In this document: positions 43,284 through 52,403 of the stretch, piece after piece
Layout: each line of letters opens with the position of its first letter
How positions within the stretch are numbered: position 1 is the stretch's first letter
NCBI RefSeq assembly: GCF_014646275.1
Contig: NZ_BMND01000016.1
Span: 98,074-162,073, forward strand
DNA: 64,000 nucleotides
Origin: Streptomyces kronopolitis
GTDB lineage: Bacteria > Actinomycetota > Actinomycetes > Streptomycetales > Streptomycetaceae
Direction of reading: 5' to 3'
Notes under the pieces: generated by a model
Told to the model about the DNA's origin: nothing
Seen by the model: the letters and a program-made list of their open reading frames with translations, nothing else
Databases searched by the model: none
Translations under genes and position numbers: made by a program

Positions 43284-44072
43284 CTACTCCCAGCGGAAGA
43301 ACTTCGCCGCCGCGCCCAGCCCGAGGACCGCCCAGGCGGCGAGGATGCCCAGGTCGGCCCACGGCGTCCCGGCGCCGTGCTGGAGGACGTCGCGCAGGCC
43401 GTCCGAGAGGGCCGAGACGGGCAGGAACTGCAGGACCGACTGCGCGGCCGCCGGGAACTTGGTGAGCGGCACGATCACCCCGCCGCCGACCAGCAGCAGC
43501 AGGAAGACCAGGTTGGCGGCGGCCAGCGTCGCCTCGGCCTTCAGCGTCCCCGCCATGAGGAGGCCCAGGCCCGAGAAGGCGGCCGTGCCCAGGACGAGCA
43601 GCAGCAGCACCGGCAGCGGGCCGCCCTGCGGGGACCAGCCCAGCGCGAGGGCGATCGCCGTCAGCAGCACCGTCTGCAGGACCTCGGTGACCAGCACCGC
43701 GCAGGTCTTGGCGGTCATCAGCGCCCAGCGGGGGAGCGGGGAGACGGCCAGCCGCTTGAGGACGCCGTAGCGGCGCTCGAAGCCGGTGGCGATGGCCTGG
43801 CCGGTGAACGCCGTGGACATCACGGCCAGCGCGAGCACGCCCGGCGCGAGGAAGTCCACCGGCTTGCCGGACCCGGTGTCGACGATGTCGACGGCGGAGA
43901 ACAGCACCAGCAGCAGCGTGGGGATGACGACGGTCAGCAGCAGCTGCTCGCCGTTGCGCAGCAGCATCCGGGTCTCCAGCGCCGCCTGCGCCCGGATCAT
44001 CCGGGGCAGCGGGGCCGCGCCCGGCCTCGGGGCGAACGTGCCGGCGGCGGCGCCGGTCTCGGTCGTGGTCAT
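43284..44072 (-). CDS. ABC-2 type transporter permease
   Basis: The 262-residue membrane protein has six hydrophobic helices, with a soluble N-terminus (~28 residues). LLLTVVIPTLLLVLFSAVDIV is helix 1 and FLAPGVLALAVMSTAFTGQAIATGFERRYGVLKRLAVSPLPRW the family's conserved cytoplasmic loop. VFLLLLVGGGVIVPLTKFP and LPVSALSDGLRDVL lie near the end. It pairs with the ATPase encoded upstream to form a drug or lipid exporter; the substrate is unknown. Its ATG overlaps the stop of a 31-codon micro-ORF left by a small duplication. Confidence 0.92.
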   Translation of the reverse strand: MTTTETGAAAGTFAPRPGAAPLPRMIRAQAALETRMLLRNGEQLLLTVVIPTLLLVLFSAVDIVDTGSGKPVDFLAPGVLALAVMSTAFTGQAIATGFERRYGVLKRLAVSPLPRWALMTAKTCAVLVTEVLQTVLLTAIALALGWSPQGGPLPVLLLLVLGTAAFSGLGLLMAGTLKAEATLAAANLVFLLLLVGGGVIVPLTKFPAAAQSVLQFLPVSALSDGLRDVLQHGAGTPWADLGILAAWAVLGLGAAAKFFRWE

Positions 44073-44160
44073 GCGCGCGGCTCCCTGCCGGTCAGCTCAA
44101 GACTGTGCCTTCCCGGGGGGCGATCTCCGCACCTCCGGCCGAACGTCGTGCAGGCCTGGT

Positions 44161-44164
<4 letters not shown>
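44069..44164 (-). CDS. 31-residue micro-ORF between the two ABC genes
   Basis: It starts at an ATG overlapping the ATPase stop (ATGA) and stops overlapping the permease ATG (ATGA), so ribosomes could pass through all three. Its last residues, LELTGREPRA, copy the ATPase C-terminus LELTGRELRA because the DNA there is a diverged duplicate. The N-terminal part (MNQACTTFGRRCGDRPPG) matches nothing I know. It is probably a by-product of the duplication rather than a functional peptide. Confidence 0.4.
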
Positions 44165-45123
<959 letters not shown>

Positions 45124-45423
45124 GCCGGGCAGTCTACGGAGAGTGGCGGGGCGCTCATCAGTGGGGGCATCGGTGCGAAAAGGCGCCGGGGTACGCAATA
45201 CGGGGGTGTGCGGCCGAACTATTTCCGCTGGCCCGCGCGCCCTCTCGCGCCCCTCTCGACCCGGGTCCGCGCCTGTCGGCCGATCCGGTCGCCTCGCAGG
45301 TCGCGGGGGTTTTCGAGGGGCTCGGCGGGTACTTGAATTAGGTGAGCCTAAGTGATAGAGGCCACCCGCTCGTGGTCCGGGTGAGGCTTGTCTCGCTTCG
45401 GCGAATTACGCAACAATGGCGTT
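45124..45423. other. Intergenic region between ABC ATPase and sufR
   Basis: 300 bases between divergent genes. The sufR-proximal part carries the iron box, promoter elements and SufR-type operator listed separately; the rest shows nothing clear. Confidence 0.6.
45334..45361 (+). promoter_or_regulatory. Likely suf operon promoter with overlapping iron box
   Basis: TTGAAT (45334-45339), 16 bases, TAGAGG (45356-45361). Between and over them lies TTAGGTGAGCCTAAGTGAT (45338-45356). Its reverse complement matches 15 of 19 positions of the Streptomyces DmdR1 iron box TTAGGTTAGGCTCACCTAA, including the whole GGCTCACCTAA half. Confidence 0.65.
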
Positions 45424-45424
45424 G
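45411..45424 (+). promoter_or_regulatory. SufR-type operator CAAC-N6-GTTG overlapping the sufR start
   Basis: CAAC-AATGGC-GTTG is the exact pattern described for cyanobacterial SufR sites. Its last base is the first base of the sufR GTG start codon. It is placed to allow autoregulation of the whole suf operon. Confidence 0.7.
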
Positions 45425-46290
45425 TGAAATACGCGAGCGAGGATCAGGAAGGGCCCGCGGCCGAGCACGCCGCCGGGCCGGCCGCCTCCGCGCCCGAGCA
45501 GACCGAGCAGGTCGGAGGCCGCGCCGCCGGCACCGTGCCCGCGGCGCCGCACGACGAACAGCAGGGCACCCGCAACAAGGTCGCCCGCTCCATTCTCGAT
45601 CACGGTCCCTCCACCGCGGCCGAACTGGCCCTCCGGCTGGAGCTGACCCAGGCGGCCGTCCGCCGCCATCTGGACGCACTGGCCGCCGACGGCGTCGTCG
45701 AGCCCCGCGAGAAGCGGGTCTACGGCACCCGCGGCCGCGGCCGTCCGGCCCGGGCCTTCGCCCTCACCGACTGCGGACGGGACGCCTTCGACCAGGCCTA
45801 CGACCAGCTCGCCACCGACGCGCTGCGCTGGATCGCGCAGAGCGCGGGCGGCGGCAAGGAGGGCGAGGCGGCCGTCGCGGCGTTCGCCCGCGCCCGGTTC
45901 GCCGCCCAGGCCGAGGGCTACCGCACGGCGGTCGAGGCCGCCGGACCGGAGGCCCGTACCGAGGCCCTGGCGAAGGCATTGACCGCGGACGGGTACGCTG
46001 CTACGGCGCGCAGCGCGCCCAATCCCCAGCTCGGTGAACAGCTCTGCCAGCACCACTGCCCGGTCGCCCATGTCGCCGAGCGGTATCCGCAGCTGTGCGA
46101 GGCGGAGACCGAGGTCTTCTCCCGATTGCTCGGGACCCATGTACAGCGGCTGGCCACCATCGCCCATGGCGACGGGGTGTGCACGACCTTCGTCCCGAAG
46201 GCCGGCGCCGGCAAGGCCGCTCACCGCACGCCAGGCACCACCAAGACCACCACAGCATCCGCCAGCACGGCCGGGAGGAACCCCGCATGA
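45424..46290 (+). CDS. sufR: Iron-sulfur cluster-responsive transcriptional regulator SufR
   Basis: SufR represses the suf operon when it holds an iron-sulfur cluster. The 288-residue protein has a non-conserved ~45-residue start. A winged helix follows (VARSILDHGPSTAAELALRLELTQAAVRRHLDALAADGVVEPRE). A GTRGRGRPARAFALTD wing comes next. The C-terminal cluster region has Cys residues in EQLCQHHCPVAHVAERYPQLCEAE and GDGVCTTF, matching the Cys-rich SufR pattern. The GTG is set by the family pattern; an earlier frame start at 45388 would run across the operator. It overlaps sufB by ATGA and so heads the operon. Confidence 0.92.
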   Translation: MKYASEDQEGPAAEHAAGPAASAPEQTEQVGGRAAGTVPAAPHDEQQGTRNKVARSILDHGPSTAAELALRLELTQAAVRRHLDALAADGVVEPREKRVYGTRGRGRPARAFALTDCGRDAFDQAYDQLATDALRWIAQSAGGGKEGEAAVAAFARARFAAQAEGYRTAVEAAGPEARTEALAKALTADGYAATARSAPNPQLGEQLCQHHCPVAHVAERYPQLCEAETEVFSRLLGTHVQRLATIAHGDGVCTTFVPKAGAGKAAHRTPGTTKTTTASASTAGRNPA

Positions 46291-47708
46291 CGCTCCCCAC
46301 GGAGACTGCTCACCCTGAGCTCGAGGGCCTGGGCAAGTACGAATACGGCTGGGCCGACTCCGACGTGGCCGGCGCTTCGGCGAAGCGCGGGCTCTCCGAG
46401 GCCGTCGTCCGCGACATCTCGGCGAAGAAGAACGAGCCGGAGTGGATGCTCAAGCTCCGGCTCAAGGGCCTGAAGCTGTTCGACAAGAAGCCCATGCCGA
46501 ACTGGGGCTCCGACCTGTCGGGCATCGACTTCGACAACATCAAGTACTTCGTCCGCTCCACCGAGCAGCAGGCCGCCTCCTGGGAGGACCTGCCCGAGGA
46601 CATCAAGAACACCTACGACAAGCTCGGCATCCCCGAGGCGGAGAAGCAGCGCCTGGTCGCCGGTGTCGCCGCGCAGTACGAGTCCGAGGTCGTCTACCAC
46701 CAGATCCGCGAGGACCTGGAGGCGCAGGGCGTCCTGTTCCTGGACACCGACACCGCGCTCAAGGAGCACCCGGAGCTCTTCCAGGAGTACTTCGGCACGG
46801 TCATCCCGGTCGGCGACAACAAGTTCGCGTCGCTGAACACCGCGGTGTGGTCCGGCGGCTCGTTCATCTACGTGCCCAAGGGCGTCCATGTCGACATCCC
46901 GCTGCAGGCCTACTTCCGGATCAACACCGAGAACATGGGCCAGTTCGAGCGGACGCTGATCATCGTCGACGAGGACGCCTACGTCCACTACGTCGAGGGC
47001 TGCACGGCGCCGATCTACAAGTCCGACTCGCTGCACTCCGCGGTCGTCGAGATCATCGTCAAGAAGGGCGGCCGCTGCCGCTACACGACCATCCAGAACT
47101 GGTCGAACAACGTCTACAACCTGGTGACCAAGCGCGCCGTCGCCTACGAGGGCGCGACCATGGAGTGGGTCGACGGCAACCTCGGCTCCAAGGTGACGAT
47201 GAAGTACCCGGCGGTCTACCTCATGGGTGAGCACGCCAAGGGCGAGACCCTGTCCATCGCCTTCGCGGGCGAGGGCCAGCACCAGGACGCCGGCTCCAAG
47301 ATGGTGCACATGGCGCCGAACACCTCCTCCAACATCGTCTCCAAGTCGGTGGCGCGAGGCGGCGGCCGCACCTCCTACCGCGGTCTGGTCGAGATCGGCG
47401 AGGGCGCCGCGGGCTCCAAGTCCAACGTGCTGTGCGACGCCCTGCTGGTGGACACCATCTCCCGCTCGGACACCTACCCCTACGTCGACGTCCGCGAGGA
47501 CGACGTCTCCATGGGCCACGAGGCGACCGTCTCCAAGGTGAGCGAGGACCAGCTCTTCTACCTGATGGCGCGCGGCCTGTCGGAGGACGAGGCCATGGCG
47601 ATGATCGTGCGCGGCTTCGTCGAGCCGATCGCGCGTGAGCTGCCGATGGAGTACGCCCTGGAGCTCAACCGGCTGATCGAGCTGCAGATGGAAGGCGCGG
47701 TCGGCTGA
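46287..47708 (+). CDS. sufB: Fe-S cluster assembly scaffold protein SufB
   Basis: SufB is the scaffold on which clusters are built in the SufBCD complex. The 473-residue beta-helix protein has the N-terminal segment LGKYEYGWADSDVAGASAKRGLSE. GGSFIYVPKGVHVDIPLQAYFRINTENMGQFERTLIIVDE and YVEGCTAPIYKSDSLHSAVVEIIVKKGGRCRYTTIQNWS are the highly conserved core. SNVLCDALLVD holds the Cys implicated in cluster assembly, and MGHEATVSKVSEDQLFYLMARGL ends the family region. It has no intein, unlike mycobacterial SufB. Confidence 0.97.
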   Translation: MTLPTETAHPELEGLGKYEYGWADSDVAGASAKRGLSEAVVRDISAKKNEPEWMLKLRLKGLKLFDKKPMPNWGSDLSGIDFDNIKYFVRSTEQQAASWEDLPEDIKNTYDKLGIPEAEKQRLVAGVAAQYESEVVYHQIREDLEAQGVLFLDTDTALKEHPELFQEYFGTVIPVGDNKFASLNTAVWSGGSFIYVPKGVHVDIPLQAYFRINTENMGQFERTLIIVDEDAYVHYVEGCTAPIYKSDSLHSAVVEIIVKKGGRCRYTTIQNWSNNVYNLVTKRAVAYEGATMEWVDGNLGSKVTMKYPAVYLMGEHAKGETLSIAFAGEGQHQDAGSKMVHMAPNTSSNIVSKSVARGGGRTSYRGLVEIGEGAAGSKSNVLCDALLVDTISRSDTYPYVDVREDDVSMGHEATVSKVSEDQLFYLMARGLSEDEAMAMIVRGFVEPIARELPMEYALELNRLIELQMEGAVG

Positions 47709-47779
47709 CCCCCGGCCACCGGGCAGCAACGGATTCACGAGGCAGCGTCCTCTTCAAGAAAGCGAGCTAGACGACAGCC

Positions 47780-49000
47780 ATGGCTGAGGCTCAGAACTCC
47801 CCCACTCCCGGCACCGCTCGGGCGGGGGGACCCGCACCGGCGGGATCCACGACCACGGGCGCCCTCGCGGTGGCCGCGGAGTCCACCGTCGCCACCCGGA
47901 TGAGCGCCCCGCCGTCCTACGACGTGGCGGACTTCCCGGTGCCGCACGGCCGCGAGGAGGAGTGGCGCTTCACGCCCCTCGCGCGCCTGAAGGGCCTGCA
48001 CGACGGCAGCGCCGTGGCCGGCGGTCCCGACCTGAAGATCGACATCACGGCTCCGGAGGGCGTCACCCACCAGCTGGTCGACCGCTCCGACCCGCGGGTC
48101 GGCAAGGCCGGCAAGCCCGTGGACCGGGTCGCCGCCCAGGCGTTCAGCTCCTTCGAGAAGGCCTCGGTGGTCTCGGTCCCCAAGGAGACCGTGCTGACCG
48201 AGCCCATCCGCATCACCGTGCACGGTGAGGGCGGCACGACCTTCGGCCACCAGGTCGTCGAACTCGGCGCGTTCGCCGAGGCGGTCGTCGTCATCGACCA
48301 CACCGGCGACGCGGTGCTCGGCGCCAACGTCGACTACCTTCTCGGCGACGGCGCCAAGCTGACCGTCGTCTCCGTCCAGGACTGGGACGACGACGCCGTC
48401 CACGTGGGCCAGCACAACGCCCTCGTCGGCCGGGACGCCAGCTTCAAGTCCGTGGTGGTCACCTTCGGCGGCGACCTCGTCCGGCTGCACCCGCGCGTCA
48501 CCTACGCGGCGCCCGGCGGCGAGGCCGAGTTCTACGGTCTGTACTTCACCGAGCAGGGCCAGCACCAGGAGCACCGCCTCTTCGTCGACCACAAGGCGTC
48601 CAACTGCCGCTCGCACGTGGTCTACAAGGGCGCGCTCCAGGGGCAGGACGCCCACGCGGTCTGGATCGGCGACGTCCTCATCCAGGCCTCGGCCACCGGC
48701 ACGGACACCTACGAACTCAACCGCAACCTCGTCCTCACCGACGGCGCGCGGGTCGACTCGGTCCCCAACCTGGAGATCGAGACCGGCGAGATCGTCGGCG
48801 CCGGACACGCCTCGGCCACCGGCCGCTTCGACGACGAGCAGCTGTTCTACCTGATGGCCCGCGGCATCCCGGCCGACGAGGCCCGCCGACTGGTCGTCCG
48901 CGGCTTCTTCGCCGAGCTGGTCCAGCAGATCGGCCTCCCGGACGTCGAAGAGCGTCTGATGAGCAAGATCGAGGCCGAGCTGGAAGCGTCCGCGGCATGA
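47780..49000 (+). CDS. sufD: Fe-S cluster assembly protein SufD
   Basis: SufD partners SufB and SufC in the scaffold complex. The 406-residue protein has a low-complexity first ~40 residues (SPTPGTARAGGPAPAGST). FPVPHGREEEWRFTPLARLKGL follows. The beta-helix and C-terminal domain include YFTEQGQHQEHRLFVDHKASNCRSHVVYKGALQ and ASATGRFDDEQLFYLMARGIPADEARRLVVRGFFAEL. It follows sufB after 71 bases and overlaps the ferredoxin gene by 4. Confidence 0.96.
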   Translation: MAEAQNSPTPGTARAGGPAPAGSTTTGALAVAAESTVATRMSAPPSYDVADFPVPHGREEEWRFTPLARLKGLHDGSAVAGGPDLKIDITAPEGVTHQLVDRSDPRVGKAGKPVDRVAAQAFSSFEKASVVSVPKETVLTEPIRITVHGEGGTTFGHQVVELGAFAEAVVVIDHTGDAVLGANVDYLLGDGAKLTVVSVQDWDDDAVHVGQHNALVGRDASFKSVVVTFGGDLVRLHPRVTYAAPGGEAEFYGLYFTEQGQHQEHRLFVDHKASNCRSHVVYKGALQGQDAHAVWIGDVLIQASATGTDTYELNRNLVLTDGARVDSVPNLEIETGEIVGAGHASATGRFDDEQLFYLMARGIPADEARRLVVRGFFAELVQQIGLPDVEERLMSKIEAELEASAA

Positions 49001-49314
49001 CCTACGTACGCGCGGCGGCGCTGAGCGAGCTGGAGGAGGACACCCCCAAGCGGGTGGAACTCGACGGCACGCCCGTCTCCCTGGTCCGCACCGAGGGCGA
49101 GGTGTTCGCGATCAACGACATCTGCTCGCACGCCAACGTCTCCCTCTCGGAGGGAGAGGTCGAGGACTGCTCGATCGAGTGCTGGCTGCACGGTTCGAGC
49201 TTCGACCTGCGCACCGGCAAGCCCAGCGGCCTTCCCGCGACGCGCCCCGTCCCCGTTTACCCCGTCAAGATCGAAGGGGACGACGTGCTCGTCTCCGTCA
49301 CCCAGGAGTCCTGA
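48997..49314 (+). CDS. Rieske-type ferredoxin in the suf operon
   Basis: The 105-residue soluble [2Fe-2S] protein has cluster ligands CSHANV (Cys, His near residues 43-45) and CWLHGSSFDLRTG (Cys, His near 63-66). The spacing and length are those of dioxygenase ferredoxins (HcaC/NirD-like). Its fixed place between sufD and sufC in actinobacteria suggests it supplies electrons for, or is a client of, cluster assembly (inference). It overlaps sufD (ATGA) and precedes sufC by 7 bases. Confidence 0.93.
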   Translation: MTYVRAAALSELEEDTPKRVELDGTPVSLVRTEGEVFAINDICSHANVSLSEGEVEDCSIECWLHGSSFDLRTGKPSGLPATRPVPVYPVKIEGDDVLVSVTQES

Positions 49315-49321
49315 GTTCCCC

Positions 49322-50086
49322 ATGGCAACGCTTGAGATCCACGACCTGCACGTCTCCGTCGAGGCCGAGAACGGCCCGCGCGAGATCCTGAAGGGCGTCG
49401 ACCTGACCGTGAAGCAGGGCGAGACGCACGCCATCATGGGCCCCAACGGCTCCGGCAAGTCGACTCTCGCCTACTCTCTCGCGGGTCACCCCAAGTACAC
49501 GATCACCGGTGGCACCGTCACCCTCGACGGCGAGAACGTCCTGGAGATGTCCGTCGACGAGCGCGCCCGCGCCGGCGTCTTCCTCGCCATGCAGTACCCG
49601 GTCGAGGTGCCCGGCGTCTCGGTCTCCAACTTCCTGCGCACCTCCGCGACCGCGATCCGCGGCGAGGCCCCCAAGCTGCGGCTGTGGGTCAAGGAGGTCA
49701 AGGAGGCCATGGAGCGGCTCCAGATGGACCCCGCCTTCGCCGAGCGCAACGTCAACGAGGGCTTCTCCGGCGGTGAGAAGAAGCGCCACGAGATCCTTCA
49801 GCTGGAGCTGCTGAAGCCCGCCATCGCGATCCTCGACGAGACCGACTCCGGCCTGGACGTCGACGCGCTGCGCACCGTCTCCGAGGGCGTCAACCGCGTC
49901 CGCGAGACCGGCGAGGTCGGCACCCTGCTGATCACCCACTACACGCGCATCCTGCGCTACATCAAGCCCGACCACGTCCACGTCTTCGCCAACGGCCGGA
50001 TCGCCGAGTCCGGCGGCGCCGAGCTCGCCGACAAGCTGGAGGCCGAGGGCTACGAGGAGTACACGAAGGGTGGCGCAAACCTGTGA
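49322..50086 (+). CDS. sufC: Fe-S cluster assembly ATPase SufC
   Basis: SufC is the ABC-type ATPase that drives conformational change in the SufBCD scaffold. The 254-residue protein has Walker A GPNGSGKST near residue 40 and signature FSGGEKKRHEILQLEL. Walker B is AILDETDSGLDVDALRTVSEGVN and the switch His is in LLITHYTRILRYIKPDHVHV. The sequence is full length and typical. It ends 88 bases before sufS, and a hairpin lies in that gap. Confidence 0.97.
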   Translation: MATLEIHDLHVSVEAENGPREILKGVDLTVKQGETHAIMGPNGSGKSTLAYSLAGHPKYTITGGTVTLDGENVLEMSVDERARAGVFLAMQYPVEVPGVSVSNFLRTSATAIRGEAPKLRLWVKEVKEAMERLQMDPAFAERNVNEGFSGGEKKRHEILQLELLKPAIAILDETDSGLDVDALRTVSEGVNRVRETGEVGTLLITHYTRILRYIKPDHVHVFANGRIAESGGAELADKLEAEGYEEYTKGGANL

Positions 50087-50094
50087 GCGACGCG

Positions 50095-50145
50095 CGCGAG
50101 GCCACCGGCCCGCGGACGACCTGCGACCCGCAGGTGCGCCTCGCG
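50095..50145 (+). terminator. Hairpin between sufC and sufS
   Basis: CGCGAGGC pairs with GCCTCGCG around an inner ACCTGC-GACCC-GCAGGT stem-loop. It may reduce or process read-through within the operon rather than end it. Confidence 0.5.
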
Positions 50146-50174
50146 GGCGGAGAAGCGAACGAAAGGGCACGGGT

Positions 50175-51431
50175 GTGACACAGCTGCCGGGCCTCCTCGA
50201 CACAGAGGCGATCCGCAAGGACTTCCCCATCCTGGATCGCCAGATCCATGACGGGAAGAAGGTCGTCTACCTGGACAACGCGGCGACCTCGCAGAAGCCG
50301 CGCCAGGTCCTCGACGCCCTGAACGCCTACTACGAACGTCACAACGCCAACGTCCACCGCGGCGTGCATGTGCTCGCCGAGGAGGCCACGGCGCTGTACG
50401 AGGGCGCGCGGGACAAGGTCGCCGCCTTCATCAACGCGCCGAGCCGCGACGAGGTGATCTTCACCAAGAACGCCTCGGAGTCGCTCAACCTCGTGGCCAA
50501 CATGCTCGGCTGGGCCGACGAGCCCTACCGCGTGGACCGCGAGACCGAGATCGTCATCACGGAGATGGAGCACCACTCCAACATCGTCCCGTGGCAGCTG
50601 CTCGCGCAGCGCACCGGCGCGAAGCTGAAGTGGTTCGGCATCACCGACGACGGCCGCCTCGACCTGTCCAACATCGACGAGATCATCACCGAGCGGACGA
50701 AGATCGTCTCCTTCACGCTGGTCTCCAACATCATGGGCACCATCAACCCGGTCGAGGCGATCATCCGCCGGGCCCAGGAGGTCGGCGCGCTGGTCTGCAT
50801 CGACGCCTCGCAGGCCGCCCCGCACATGGTGCTGGACGTCCAGGCGCTGCAGGCCGACTTCGTGGCCTTCACCGGCCACAAGATGTGCGGCCCGACCGGC
50901 ATCGGCGTGCTGTGGGGCCGCCAGGAGCTGCTGGAGGACCTCCCGCCGTTCCTCGGCGGCGGCGAGATGATCGAGACCGTCTCGATGCACTCGTCGACGT
51001 ACGCGCCCGCGCCGCACAAGTTCGAGGCCGGTACGCCCCCGATCGCCCAGGCCGTCGGCCTCGGCGCGGCCGTGGACTACCTCACCTCGATCGGCATGGA
51101 CAACATCGCAGCCCACGAGCACGCGATCACCGAGTACGCCGTCAAGCGGCTGCTGGAGGTCCCCGACCTGCGCATCATCGGCCCGAGCACGGCCGAGGAC
51201 CGCGGGGCGACGCTCTCCTTCACGCTCGGCGACATCCACCCGCACGACGTCGGCCAGGTGCTGGACGAGCAGGGCATCGCGGTGCGGGTGGGCCACCACT
51301 GCGCACGGCCGGTCTGCCTGCGCTTCGGAATTCCTGCGACCACGCGAGCGTCGTTCTATCTGTACTCCACCCCCGCCGAGGTCGACACCCTGGTCGAGGG
51401 CCTGGAGCACGTCCGCAACTTCTTCGGTTAA
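50175..51431 (+). CDS. sufS: Cysteine desulfurase SufS
   Basis: This pyridoxal-phosphate enzyme takes sulfur from cysteine and passes it to SufU. The 418-residue type II desulfurase starts VTQLPGLLDTEAIRKDFPIL. VVYLDNAATSQKPRQVLDAL, ANVHRGVHVLAEEAT and TEMEHHSNIVPWQ are conserved. VAFTGHKMCGPTGIGVLWG holds the PLP Lys, and VRVGHHCARPVCLRF the catalytic Cys. I chose the GTG with AAAGGGCAC upstream; an earlier frame start overlaps sufC. SufU follows after 54 bases. Confidence 0.96.
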   Translation: MTQLPGLLDTEAIRKDFPILDRQIHDGKKVVYLDNAATSQKPRQVLDALNAYYERHNANVHRGVHVLAEEATALYEGARDKVAAFINAPSRDEVIFTKNASESLNLVANMLGWADEPYRVDRETEIVITEMEHHSNIVPWQLLAQRTGAKLKWFGITDDGRLDLSNIDEIITERTKIVSFTLVSNIMGTINPVEAIIRRAQEVGALVCIDASQAAPHMVLDVQALQADFVAFTGHKMCGPTGIGVLWGRQELLEDLPPFLGGGEMIETVSMHSSTYAPAPHKFEAGTPPIAQAVGLGAAVDYLTSIGMDNIAAHEHAITEYAVKRLLEVPDLRIIGPSTAEDRGATLSFTLGDIHPHDVGQVLDEQGIAVRVGHHCARPVCLRFGIPATTRASFYLYSTPAEVDTLVEGLEHVRNFFG

Positions 51432-51485
51432 ACAGACACAGCCGGTTACCAAGCACAGCGGATGAGGACGAGGACTGACTGAGCC

Positions 51486-51944
51486 GTGAAGCTGGATTCC
51501 ATGTACCAGGACGTCATCCTGGACCACTACAAGCACCCGCACGGGCGCGGTCTTCGGGACGGCGACGCCGAGGTGCACCATGTCAACCCCACCTGCGGTG
51601 ACGAGATCACGCTGCGCGTGCGGCTCGACGGCGCGACGATCGCCGACGTGTCCTACGAGGGGCAGGGCTGCTCCATCAGCCAGGCCAGCGCCTCGGTGCT
51701 CAACGAGCTCCTGGTGGGCAAGCCGCTCGGGGACGCGCAGAAGATCCAGGAGACCTTCCTGGAGCTGATGCAGTCCAAGGGCCAGGTGGAGCCGGATGAC
51801 GCGATGGAGGAGATCCTGGAGGACGCGGTGGCGTTCGCCGGCGTCTCCAAATACCCGGCGCGCGTGAAGTGCGCCCTGCTCAGCTGGATGGCCTGGAAGG
51901 ACGCCACGGCCAAGGCCCTCTCCGAGGAGGCGAAGACCGCATGA
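51486..51944 (+). CDS. sufU: Fe-S assembly sulfur acceptor SufU
   Basis: SufU is the zinc-dependent sulfur acceptor that works with SufS. The 152-residue IscU-like protein has YQDVILDHYKHPHGRG at the start. The three conserved Cys are in NPTCGDEITLRV, YEGQGCSISQASASVLNELL and RVKCALLSWMAWKDA. It contains the ~20-residue insertion (near SKGQVEPDDAMEEILEDAVA) that separates SufU from IscU. The GTG start follows GAGGACGAGG. It overlaps the sufT-like gene by ATGA. Confidence 0.95.
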   Translation: MKLDSMYQDVILDHYKHPHGRGLRDGDAEVHHVNPTCGDEITLRVRLDGATIADVSYEGQGCSISQASASVLNELLVGKPLGDAQKIQETFLELMQSKGQVEPDDAMEEILEDAVAFAGVSKYPARVKCALLSWMAWKDATAKALSEEAKTA

Positions 51945-52276
51945 CCGACACCCCGACCACCACCAAGCCGGCCTCGGAGGAAGAGGTCCGCGAGGCGCTG
52001 TACGACGTCGTGGACCCCGAGCTGGGCATCGATGTCGTCAACCTGGGACTGATCTACGGCATCCACGTCGACGACGCCAACATCGCCACCATCGACATGA
52101 CGCTGACCTCGGCGGCCTGCCCGCTGACCGACGTCATCGAGGACCAGGCGAGGTCCGCCACGGACGGCATCGTCAACGAACTGAAGATCAACTGGGTCTG
52201 GATGCCCCCGTGGGGCCCGGACAAGATCACCGACGACGGCCGCGAGCAGCTCCGCGCGCTGGGCTTCAACGTCTGA
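51941..52276 (+). CDS. sufT: Metal-sulfur cluster assembly factor (SufT/DUF59)
   Basis: The 111-residue MIP18/DUF59 domain protein supports iron-sulfur cluster maturation. The sequence EEEVREALYDVVDPELGIDVVNLGLIYGIHVDD is the family signature. MTLTSAACPLTDVIEDQ carries the conserved Cys near residue 67. VWMPPWGPDKITDDGREQLRALGF ends it. It overlaps sufU and closes the suf operon in front of a perfect terminator. Confidence 0.94.
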   Translation: MTDTPTTTKPASEEEVREALYDVVDPELGIDVVNLGLIYGIHVDDANIATIDMTLTSAACPLTDVIEDQARSATDGIVNELKINWVWMPPWGPDKITDDGREQLRALGFNV

Positions 52277-52294
52277 CGGGATCTCCCGAGCACG

Positions 52295-52334
52295 ACGGCC
52301 GTGTCCGCCGGTCACCACCGGCGGACACGGCCGT
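52295..52334 (+). terminator. Terminator of the suf operon
   Basis: A perfect 18-bp stem (arms 52295-52312 and 52317-52334) with loop CACC is followed by TTC, 18 bases after the sufT stop. Confidence 0.92.
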
Positions 52335-52373
52335 TTCGGCGTTCCGGGGCGTGTCGCCGCGGGATATGTACGC

Positions 52374-52395
52374 CCGTACGCAACGTTGTGTACGG
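52374..52395. promoter_or_regulatory. Near-perfect 22-bp palindrome, TetR operator candidate
   Basis: CCGTACGCAAC faces GTTGTGTACGG, one mismatch in 11 pairs, ending 8 bases before the SMR start codon. Weaker arms (TACG words) extend it outwards. Its place over the efflux gene's start region, with a tetR gene downstream, fits a repressor site. Confidence 0.8.
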
Positions 52396-52403
52396 TCGTA
52401 CGC

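Noticed and set aside
46287..47708. Intein in SufB, as in mycobacteria
   Set aside because: The protein is of normal length with an uninterrupted core.
52335..52403. Guanidine (ykkC/mini-ykkC) riboswitch before the SMR pump
   Set aside because: No paired ACGR-loop hairpins; the palindrome and adjacent tetR explain control better.
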